Source: Burkholderiaceae bacterium (lineage in GTDB: Bacteria; Pseudomonadota; Gammaproteobacteria; Burkholderiales; Burkholderiaceae). Taken from it: DNA of 12,775 bases. How positions within the stretch are numbered: position 1 is the first letter of the stretch; every line of letters starts with the position of its first letter. A program made the translations under genes and the position numbers. Under the pieces are notes generated by a model that had not been told where the DNA came from, made no database searches, and worked only from the letters and a program-made list of their open reading frames with translations. The DNA is taken from contig CANBPJ010000046.1 in the NCBI GenBank assembly GCA_947371415.1, positions 1 through 12,775 on the forward strand, written 5' to 3'. This document shows, in pieces, positions 1 to 5,760 of this stretch.

Positions 1-30
1 TTCTGAGGTAAAGAAGTAATCATTTGCCAT
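1..30 (-). CDS. metK: S-adenosylmethionine synthetase, N-terminal fragment (runs off left edge)
   Basis: Only the first ten codons are inside the window. Read on the minus strand they give MANDYFFTSE, the typical opening of proteobacterial MetK. The family makes S-adenosylmethionine from methionine and ATP in the cytoplasm. The ATG at 30-28 is preceded by AGGAA at 41-37 with a 6-base gap, a good ribosome binding site. The 5' leader contains a SAM-II-type riboswitch, which independently supports the assignment because SAM is the product of the enzyme. The gene is divergent from the acyltransferase at 234. The rest of the protein cannot be judged from this window. Confidence 0.88.
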   Translation of the reverse strand, partial: MANDYFFTSE

Positions 31-35
31 TGCAT

Positions 36-86
36 ATTCCTATAAAAATTAACACGATCTAAGGGACAACTCGACGTGCCAGGAAC
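36..86 (-). promoter_or_regulatory. Putative expression platform of the SAM riboswitch (anti-Shine-Dalgarno pairing)
   Basis: On the minus strand GTTCCTG (86-80) can pair with TAGGAAT (42-36), which holds the metK Shine-Dalgarno AGGAA. This gives five Watson-Crick pairs flanked by two G-U pairs. Upstream, GGCGA (123-119) could instead pair with TCGCC (97-93), which cannot coexist with aptamer stem P1 because it uses the same bases. The layout suits translational control, but the folding is worked out by eye and is inference. Confidence 0.4.
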
Positions 87-94
87 TACAACGG

Positions 95-150
95 CGACGC
101 TTTAGCAGAATTTATGAATCGCCCTGCAAGTTGCCTTAACTCAGCGATAG
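95..150 (-). ncRNA. SAM-II class riboswitch aptamer in the metK leader
   Basis: On the minus strand stem P1 is ATCGC (148-144) with GCGAT (122-118). Its loop starts TGAGTTAA and ends CTTGCAG. After P1 comes CATAAATTCTGCTAAA (116-101), ending in the GCTAAA hallmark. The pseudoknot pairs GCAG (127-124) with CTGC (108-105). Recalled SAM-II sequences (Agrobacterium metA, the Sargasso Sea metX aptamer) share the UGA-UUU-A opening, UUGCA at the end of the loop, AUAAA after P1, and GCUAAA. The family binds S-adenosylmethionine and lowers expression of methionine and SAM genes, usually by hiding the ribosome binding site. SAM-V shares this core and cannot be fully excluded. No covariance search was run. 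Confidence 0.85.
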
Positions 151-154
151 GGTA

Positions 155-184
155 ATTCTATCCGAAAAACGCTTTATTTATCAA
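155..184 (-). promoter_or_regulatory. Candidate sigma70 promoter of metK
   Basis: On the minus strand TTGATA (184-179) and TAGAAT (160-155) are separated by 18 bases; each box has five of six consensus bases. A start 7 bases downstream falls at about A148, which is exactly the first base of riboswitch stem P1. The transcript would therefore begin with the aptamer and have a leader of about 118 nucleotides. Box quality is read from the sequence; the start site is inferred. Confidence 0.6.
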
Positions 185-198
185 CTGGCAAGAGAAAT

Positions 199-227
199 TT
201 GGCCCTACAGTCCGCATTGAATATCAT
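199..227 (+). promoter_or_regulatory. Weak candidate promoter of the acyltransferase gene
   Basis: TTGGCC (199-204) and TATCAT (222-227) are 17 bases apart, matching four and five consensus bases. Transcription would begin near 233-235, on or beside the GTG start codon at 234, giving a leaderless or almost leaderless message. The match could be chance. Confidence 0.3.
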
Positions 228-233
228 TAGAGG

Positions 234-1094
234 GTGCGCAAACAACTTCTAAAGCTAAGCCTCAATGTCATTGCTGTGCTGCCCCTATGCCTAGTTCAGG
301 CAATCGGTGCAGCTTTAGGGCTGCTGGCTTATGCAGGCTCCAAGCAATATCGATCGCTTTTTCGCCCTCAATATGAGGCGGTAGTGAGAAGTCATCATTT
401 ACCCCTCCAAATCTGGAGTGCAGCAGCAGCTTCAGGACAGCTCTTCTCAGACAGCCTGTGGATTTGGCGCAATCCAACAAAGGCCCTCAAGCTCGTTGAA
501 GTGCAAGACTGGGATTTGGTTGAGGCGGCCATTAATGAAGGTCATGGCCTAGTCATGCTGACACCCCATTTGGGCGGCTTTGAGATTATTCCTCGTGTAT
601 TGGCGCAGCACTTTCCGGCAACCATCCTCTATCGCCCCTCACGACAAGAATGGCTCAACGAAGTAGTTGAAGAAGGTCGCGCCTACCCCAATATGCATTT
701 CGTGCCCACCAACCTCAATGGGGTTCGACAAATGACGCGCGCACTGACACGTGGTGAGGCCATTGGCATTCTTCCCGATCAGGTCCCTAGCGGTGGCGAA
801 GGTGTATGGGTACCCTTCTTCGGGCGCCCTGCTTACACCACTCCACTACCCGCGCGGCTAGCGAATCGCAACAACACTCCAGTCGTGATGTTTACCGCTA
901 AACGCAAAGGGCTTGGTAAAGGCTGGCTCATGCAAGCCAAAAGATTGGAGCCACTTTCTGAGGACTCCACCGTTGCGGCTACAGAGCTTAATGTCGCGAT
1001 TGAAAACGCGATCTTAGTTGCGCCCAATCAATTCATCTGGGCCTACAACCGATACAAACATCCAAGTGGAGCAGAGTTACCACCAAGCAATTAG
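234..1094 (+). CDS. LpxL/HtrB-family lipid A biosynthesis acyltransferase
   Basis: The 286-residue product belongs to the LpxL/LpxM/HtrB family, inner-membrane enzymes that add secondary acyl chains to the lipid A precursor. A hydrophobic N-terminal anchor spans about residues 8-34. The active-site H-X4-acid motif is HLGGFE (His112, Glu117). ILYRPSR (131-137) and DQVPSGG (182-188), with the following PFFGRPA, are family blocks, and the end WAYNRYKHPSGA is typical. Length matches the usual 280-310 residues. The start is GTG at 234: an in-frame TAG at 228 rules out anything upstream, and AGAGG directly abuts the codon rather than sitting 5-8 bases away. A broken paralogue follows directly. Which acyl chain is added cannot be told from sequence. 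Confidence 0.87.
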   Translation: MRKQLLKLSLNVIAVLPLCLVQAIGAALGLLAYAGSKQYRSLFRPQYEAVVRSHHLPLQIWSAAAASGQLFSDSLWIWRNPTKALKLVEVQDWDLVEAAINEGHGLVMLTPHLGGFEIIPRVLAQHFPATILYRPSRQEWLNEVVEEGRAYPNMHFVPTNLNGVRQMTRALTRGEAIGILPDQVPSGGEGVWVPFFGRPAYTTPLPARLANRNNTPVVMFTAKRKGLGKGWLMQAKRLEPLSEDSTVAATELNVAIENAILVAPNQFIWAYNRYKHPSGAELPPSN

Positions 1095-1118
1095 CTAATA
1101 AATTAAAACCCATTGAAG

Positions 1119-1464
1119 ATGGTCTGCTTACAAAACGTATTTAATTTCTAGCGCTCAATCTATTGCGCCTCTTTGCATTTTTACCGTACACGCTCACCAT
1201 CTATACTGCTTATGGTCTGGGCTGGCAAGACTCTGTGGGGCTGAAGTTTGCTTAATGACCACCATATTAAACTCCGATCGCAAGGGCTATACCTGCAACA
1301 TCAGCGCACCCCTCTCTCATTTTCCAACTGATAACGTTGAAGCCGATACTGCACGCCTGAACAAATGCATCGAAGATCTTGTTCGAGAAAGGCCGGCAGA
1401 GTACTATTGGGTACACAAACGCTTTAAACATCGGCCGCCTGGCGAGCCGAATCTTTATAACTAA
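1119..1464 (+). pseudogene. Remnant of a second LpxL/HtrB-type acyltransferase, internally deleted
   Basis: Two ends of a lipid A acyltransferase survive. An N-terminal scrap starts at ATG 1119 (MVCLQNVFNF, then a stop) and continues one frame over from about 1148 as LALNLLRLFAFLPYTLTIY and AYGLGW, the usual membrane anchor. From about 1222 a third frame reads LARLCGAEVCL and continues past ATG 1255 through GYTCNISAPLSHFP and EADTARLN to EYYWVHKRFKHRPPGEP before a normal stop at 1462. This is the standard C-terminus of the family. The middle of roughly 175-180 codons, including the H-X4-D/E catalytic motif and the DQ-P block, is absent. The 69-residue frame at 1255-1464 would probably be annotated as a hypothetical protein but has no catalytic part. 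The neighbouring intact acyltransferase may cover the function. Confidence 0.8.
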
Positions 1465-1475
1465 TTGGAATTCTT

Positions 1476-2378
1476 TTGAGTACGAATTTAAGCAAGCCGA
1501 CACGCAAACTACGCTTCACCAAAATGCATGGTGCTGGCAATGATTTCATTGTGCTCAATGGTATTGATCAAGATCTCAGCAACATTACTCGCGAGCAATG
1601 GCAAAAGCTAGCGCATCGCCAATTTGGCATCGGTGCTGATCAAATTCTCCTGGTTGAAAAAGCAACGCACCCTGATGCGGATTTTCGCTATCGGATTTTT
1701 AATGCCGATGGTGGCGAAGTTGAGCAATGCGGTAATGGCTCTCGCTGCTTTGTGCGCTTTGTACTTGACCAAGGCTTATCCACCAAAAATCCTTTGCGTG
1801 TTGAAGTGGCGCATACCGTGCTCACACTCAAGTCTCATGAAGATGGGCAGGTTGAGGTGGATATGGGCGCGCCTATTTTTGAGCACAGCAAAATTCCTTT
1901 TAGTGCGAGTGGTTTAGCAAGCAAGCAAGAATTTCATGAAATGCTCTACGCGCTTCCGATTTCAACCCCTGCCACTCACGACAGCTGGATTGGCGCAGTC
2001 TCCATGGGTAATCCGCACGCCGTTCAAGTAGTGGGTGATGTGGATAGTGCGCCCGTATTAGAAGAAGGCCCCTCCATCGAGAAACATATTGCGTTTCCTA
2101 AAAAGGTCAATGCAGGCTACATGCAGATTCTGAATCGCCATGCAATCAAGCTACGTGTATTTGAGCGTGGTGCTGGTGAGACCTTGGCTTGCGGCACTGG
2201 TGCATGTGCTGCGGTAGTGTCAGGCATTCGTCGCGGCCTGCTCGACTCCCCTGTCAAAGTGCACACCCGTGGTGGCGATTTGCAAATTGCCTGGGGCGGC
2301 ATAATCAATGAACTTGCGCAGCCTGTCATCATGACCGGCCCAGCAATTACTGTGTTTGAAGGTGAAACAACAATCTAA
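1476..2378 (+). CDS. dapF: Diaminopimelate epimerase
   Basis: DapF converts LL- to meso-diaminopimelate, the precursor of lysine and of the peptidoglycan cross-link, in the cytoplasm. The 300-residue protein has both catalytic cysteines: Cys85 in EQCGNGSRC and Cys239 in GETLACGTGAC. It also has the opening KMHGAGNDF (16-24) and GNPH (178-181). No ATG lies upstream of the conserved opening in this frame, so the start is taken as TTG at 1476, with GGAA 6 bases upstream. The nearest ATG (1524) would cut into KMHGAGNDF. It lies 11 bases after the dead acyltransferase and may be cotranscribed with the gene at 234. Transcription probably ends at the hairpin overlapping its stop. Confidence 0.96.
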   Translation: MSTNLSKPTRKLRFTKMHGAGNDFIVLNGIDQDLSNITREQWQKLAHRQFGIGADQILLVEKATHPDADFRYRIFNADGGEVEQCGNGSRCFVRFVLDQGLSTKNPLRVEVAHTVLTLKSHEDGQVEVDMGAPIFEHSKIPFSASGLASKQEFHEMLYALPISTPATHDSWIGAVSMGNPHAVQVVGDVDSAPVLEEGPSIEKHIAFPKKVNAGYMQILNRHAIKLRVFERGAGETLACGTGACAAVVSGIRRGLLDSPVKVHTRGGDLQIAWGGIINELAQPVIMTGPAITVFEGETTI

Positions 2379-2400
2379 AGAGCGGAGCTGCTCTTTAGAT
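2373..2400. terminator. Bidirectional hairpin between convergent dapF and pyrE
   Basis: ATCTAAAGAGC (2373-2383) and GCTCTTTAGAT (2390-2400) form a perfect 11-bp stem around a 6-base loop. The left arm contains the dapF stop codon (2376-2378) and the right arm ends on the first base of the pyrE stop (2400-2402). There is no long T-run on either side, only a T-rich stretch on the pyrE-strand side, so it is a weaker intrinsic terminator than the stem suggests. Position between convergent genes favours two-way termination or transcript 3'-end protection. Confidence 0.65.
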
Positions 2401-3068
2401 TAAATGCCATATTTCTCGCGATAGTCTTTTACTGCTGGTAAATAGTTTGTTAGCTCGGAATTGCTGGAGGTCGTTAAGAAAGCCATCAAGTCTGCCAAGT
2501 TCGCGATTGCCACTACCGGCAATCCAAATTCTTGTTCAACTGCTTGTACTGCTGACTTATCGCCAATCTCCGTAGCGGTCCCTGATTTTTCCATACGATC
2601 TAAAGCAATTAATACCGCTGCTGGCTCTGCACCCGCATCCCGAATCAGCTTCACAGACTCGCGAACAGACGTCCCCGCAGAAATCACATCATCAATGATG
2701 ACTACCTTGCCCTTCACCGGCGCGCCTACCAATGAACCGCCCTCGCCGTGGTCTTTGGCTTCTTTACGGTTGTAGGCATAAGGTACATTACGGCCATCAT
2801 CGGCCAAAGCGATTGCTGTGGCAGCAGCCAAAGTGATGCCTTTATAGGCTGGCCCATAAAGCATGTCGTATTGCAGGCCAGACTCTTGCAAAGCCTTAGC
2901 GTAATAACGGCCTAAGGCACTTAAGCGAGCGCCATCATTAAATCCGCCCGCATTAAAAAAATAAGGAGAAAGTCGTCCCGCTTTGGTTTTAAACTCCCCA
3001 AACGACAAAACATTTGCCTCTAAGGCAAATTGAATAAAGTTATCTTGATTAGAATTTTTTGAGCTCAT
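2400..3068 (-). CDS. pyrE: Orotate phosphoribosyltransferase
   Basis: PyrE joins orotate to PRPP to give orotidine 5'-phosphate in pyrimidine synthesis. The 222-residue product carries the PRPP-binding loop VVIIDDVISAGTS (122-134), the flexible catalytic loop NRKEAKDHGEGG (100-111), and YGPAYKGI (71-78) and SPYFFNAG (34-41) blocks typical of the family. Length is normal. The ATG at 3068-3066 is only 8 bp from the divergent exonuclease ATG, so its promoter must lie inside the exonuclease coding region. A weak TTGAGG (3105-3100) and TAACAT (3082-3077) pair with 17-base spacing is visible there and would give an almost leaderless message. Confidence 0.96.
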   Translation of the reverse strand: MSSKNSNQDNFIQFALEANVLSFGEFKTKAGRLSPYFFNAGGFNDGARLSALGRYYAKALQESGLQYDMLYGPAYKGITLAAATAIALADDGRNVPYAYNRKEAKDHGEGGSLVGAPVKGKVVIIDDVISAGTSVRESVKLIRDAGAEPAAVLIALDRMEKSGTATEIGDKSAVQAVEQEFGLPVVAIANLADLMAFLTTSSNSELTNYLPAVKDYREKYGI

Positions 3069-3076
3069 AGGCCTAT
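3067..3076. repeat. 10-bp palindrome between divergent pyrE and exonuclease III starts
   Basis: ATAGGCCTAT at 3067-3076 is a perfect palindrome that fills the gap between the two start codons and overlaps the pyrE ATG by two bases. Because it is symmetric it gives each gene the same AGG triplet 5 bases (exonuclease) or 2-3 bases (pyrE) before its ATG, a minimal ribosome binding site for the former. Confidence 0.6.
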
Positions 3077-3859
3077 ATGTTACGCATCATTTCTGCCAAC
3101 CTCAACGGTATCCGCTCTGCGGTCAAAAAAGGCTTTCTGCCGTGGGTTACCAAACAAAACGCTGACTTCGTTTGCATGCAGGAGCTCAAAGCCCAACAAG
3201 ATGATCTTGAAGACGCCATCCTCAATCCTGATGGCTTGCACGGCTTTTTTCATCATGCCGAGAAAAAAGGCTATAGCGGATGTGGAATCTACACCCCACA
3301 CAAACCGGATGAAGTGCTCTACGGCTACGGCAATCCAGAATTTGATGCTGAGGGGCGCTACGTTGAGGCCAGATTTAAAAAACTATCAGTAATCTCGGTA
3401 TATATGCCCTCAGGCTCAAGCTCACCAGAAAGGCAGGAAGCAAAGTACCGCTACCTCGACTCTTTCTTGCCGCACCTAGTGGAGCTCAAAAAATCGGGGC
3501 GGGAGATTGTGCTGTGTGGCGATGTGAATATTGCCCACAATGAAATCGACCTCAAGAACTGGAAGGGCAATCTCAAGAATTCGGGATTTCTACCAGAAGA
3601 GCGCGCTTGGCTTACGCATCTATTTAATCAAGTGGGTTATATGGATGTCTATCGAAAGCTAGAGCCTGAAGAGACTGATGCTTGCTACACCTGGTGGAGC
3701 AACCGTGGCCAAGCTTATGCAAAAAATGTGGGTTGGCGTATCGACTATCACATCACCACCCCGGGGATTGCTGCTAGCGCCAAAAACACTGCCGTCTACA
3801 AAGACGAGCGCTTCTCAGATCATGCGCCACTCACAGTCGATTATGACTGGCCTATTTAA
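3077..3859 (+). CDS. xth: Exodeoxyribonuclease III (AP endonuclease family)
   Basis: This 260-residue protein is an ExoIII-type enzyme: it cuts DNA at abasic sites and removes nucleotides from 3' ends in base-excision repair. Active-site positions are visible: Asn8 in SANLNGIR, Glu36 in MQELKAQ, Tyr109 in SVYMPSG, Asp149 and Asn151 in GDVNIAH, Asp223 in WRIDYH, and Asp248-His249 in FSDHAPL. Length equals the usual 255-270. A TAGAAT at 3050-3055 inside pyrE could be a -10 box, but no good -35 accompanies it. The stop overlaps the 3' end of the converging transporter gene by 8 bases. The name xth or exoA is used variably for this family. Confidence 0.94.
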   Translation: MLRIISANLNGIRSAVKKGFLPWVTKQNADFVCMQELKAQQDDLEDAILNPDGLHGFFHHAEKKGYSGCGIYTPHKPDEVLYGYGNPEFDAEGRYVEARFKKLSVISVYMPSGSSSPERQEAKYRYLDSFLPHLVELKKSGREIVLCGDVNIAHNEIDLKNWKGNLKNSGFLPEERAWLTHLFNQVGYMDVYRKLEPEETDACYTWWSNRGQAYAKNVGWRIDYHITTPGIAASAKNTAVYKDERFSDHAPLTVDYDWPI

Positions 3860-5216
3860 GGATTTGTGAGTCGTGCTTTTTAAATTCGACTACCTTAAAA
3901 CGAATGGCGAACCAAATCAGAATTAACACTGGTGCGCCAATAATGGCGGTGGCGATAAAAAAGTTTTGATAGCCAAAAGAGTCAACAAAAACGCCTGAGA
4001 AGCCGGCCAACCATTTGGGCAACAAGAGCATCATCGAACTAAATAATGCGTACTGTGTCGCGGAATACTGAATGTTCGTCAATGAGGATAAGAAGGCAAT
4101 AAAGGCTGCTGTGGCAATTCCAGAACTCAGATTGTCTGCAGAGATCACCCAAACCAAGCCATGTAAATCATGGCCCTGAGTGGCTAGCCAAGCAAATAAC
4201 AAATTACTCACGGCAGATAAGATTGCGCCCAAAAATAAAATCCGCATGACTCCAAAGCGCAAAGTCAGCACCCCGCCCAAAAAGGCGCCCACCAAAGTCA
4301 TGACCACACCAAATACCTTACTGACTGCGGCTACCTCGTCCTTGGTATAGCCCATATCTACGTAAAAAGGATTGGCCATGATTCCCATTACTACATCACT
4401 AATGCGGTAAATCGCAATGAGAGACAAAATCAAAACGGCATGCCAGCCATAGCGTTGAATAAAATCCGCAAATGGCTCAATCAAGGTTTGACGCAACCAA
4501 GCTTTAGCATTACGCGCCTTCGCCAACTCTATGCGCACCGGCTCTTTACTAAACAAGGTGGTAATGATGCCAACACTAATCGAGAGCGCCATGCAAAGAT
4601 AGGCAAACTGCCAAGCACTTGCATCGTAGCTGGTCGCGCCAGCCTCCGCACGTGCTGCCAGCCAAAGAACACCTGCACCCGACCAAATTAAGGCGAGCCG
4701 ATACCCCGTTTGATAAGTCGCAGCCAAGGCTGCTTGATGGTCGCTATCTGCCGACTCAATACGAAAGGCATCTAGTGCGATATCTTGTGTTGCAGAACCA
4801 AAGGCCACCAGAAGAGCGCACCATACAATCGGTGTGAGCTGGACCCTGGGATCAATGCTAGCCATACCCACTAGGCCAAGAATGATCAATAGCTGCGCGA
4901 AAAGAAGCCAGCTGCGCCGCCTACCAAATAATTTTGACAATACCGGAATGGGGAGTCGATCAACTAGGGGCGCCCACATCCATTTAAAGGCATAGATCAA
5001 GCCAACCCAAGTGAGATAACCAATAGTGCTGCGATCAATACCCGCCTCTCTTAACCAAAAGCTGAGTGTTCCTAAAATGAGTAGCAGGGGTAGGCCGGCA
5101 GAGAAGCCCAGAAAGAGCATTCGGAGGCAAGGCCATTCGAGATAAACCCGACAATCTTTTAGCCAGGACTGGGTGGCACTAAGCACGACGAACGCGGAAT
5201 AGCGCCAAACTTCCAA
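3852..5216 (-). CDS. AmpG-like MFS permease
   Basis: The product is a multi-pass inner-membrane protein of up to 454 residues, hydrophobic throughout, of the AmpG branch of the major facilitator superfamily. AmpG imports anhydro-muropeptides for cell-wall recycling. Visible family signs are RMLFLGFSAGLPLLL in helix 1 (32-46), KWMWAPLVDR (78-87), GRRRSW in the 2-3 loop (98-103) and the helix-rich C-terminal half. The longest frame starts at TTG 5216 and overlaps metW by 38 bases. GTG at 5186 would shorten the overlap to 8 bases and leave a more usual N-terminus, and neither start has a clear ribosome binding site. It is the last gene of the leftward metX-metW group. AmpG-like members also occur with unknown cargo, so the substrate is inferred. 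Confidence 0.82.
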   Translation of the reverse strand: MEVWRYSAFVVLSATQSWLKDCRVYLEWPCLRMLFLGFSAGLPLLLILGTLSFWLREAGIDRSTIGYLTWVGLIYAFKWMWAPLVDRLPIPVLSKLFGRRRSWLLFAQLLIILGLVGMASIDPRVQLTPIVWCALLVAFGSATQDIALDAFRIESADSDHQAALAATYQTGYRLALIWSGAGVLWLAARAEAGATSYDASAWQFAYLCMALSISVGIITTLFSKEPVRIELAKARNAKAWLRQTLIEPFADFIQRYGWHAVLILSLIAIYRISDVVMGIMANPFYVDMGYTKDEVAAVSKVFGVVMTLVGAFLGGVLTLRFGVMRILFLGAILSAVSNLLFAWLATQGHDLHGLVWVISADNLSSGIATAAFIAFLSSLTNIQYSATQYALFSSMMLLLPKWLAGFSGVFVDSFGYQNFFIATAIIGAPVLILIWFAIRFKVVEFKKHDSQILK

Positions 5217-5760
5217 AAAGATTAGGCATTAAGGTGACCTGACGGCCTTCGTGCAAGATGCACTGATCGAGAATCTTCAATCCCAAACTAGAGGCCAATT
5301 TTTCAAAATCAGCTACGGTAAGGACACGAACATTGGGGGTGTTGTACCACTGGTAGGGTAGGCTTTTTGATACTGGCATGCGACCAAAACCAACGGCCAA
5401 ACGATGCGACCAATGTCCAAAATTTGGAAAGGACACAATAGACTCTTTTCCGACACGCACCACTTCACGCAAAATCTTCTCAGTCTCATGAATAGTCTGC
5501 AGAGTTTGGGAAAGTACAACCGTATCAAAACTGTTGTTCTCAAAAAGCGCTAAGCCACCCTCAAGATCTTGCTGAATGACGTTTAAGCCTTTTTGTACAC
5601 AAGAGAGAACACGAGCATCATCGATCTCAACTCCATAAGCATGAACTGGCTTTTGCTTTTGCAAATACTCCAAGAAGCTGCCGTCGCCACAACCAAGATC
5701 AAGCACTTCGCTGTTAGAGGCAATCCAGCTGGCGATCGCCACAAAGTCTGCGCGCATCAT
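5179..5760 (-). CDS. metW: Methionine biosynthesis protein MetW
   Basis: MetW is a small class I methyltransferase-fold protein found beside metX in beta- and gammaproteobacteria; its partnership with MetX is known mainly from co-occurrence. The 193-residue product has the SAM-binding glycine motif VLDLGCGDGSFL (19-30) and the acidic end of the next strand in AYGVEIDD (42-49). VSFPNFGHW (109-117) and the LPYQWYNTPNVR block (134-145) are MetW hallmarks. Its ATG overlaps the metX stop as ATGA (5760-5757), implying translational coupling. A second ATG follows directly and is an equally possible start. Confidence 0.93.
   Translation of the reverse strand: MMRADFVAIASWIASNSEVLDLGCGDGSFLEYLQKQKPVHAYGVEIDDARVLSCVQKGLNVIQQDLEGGLALFENNSFDTVVLSQTLQTIHETEKILREVVRVGKESIVSFPNFGHWSHRLAVGFGRMPVSKSLPYQWYNTPNVRVLTVADFEKLASSLGLKILDQCILHEGRQVTLMPNLFGSLALFRVRRA

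Noticed and set aside
3012..3030. Perfect 7-bp stem ATTTGCC/GGCAAAT with a 5-base loop in early pyrE
   Set aside because: It lies in coding sequence (codons for a normal PyrE N-terminus) and is short; without conservation data it is likely chance.
3855..3899. TTTAAGG and CCTTAAA arms spanning the xth/permease junction as a possible terminator
   Set aside because: The arms are 31 bases apart with an irregular interior and no T-run, so the hairpin would be weak.
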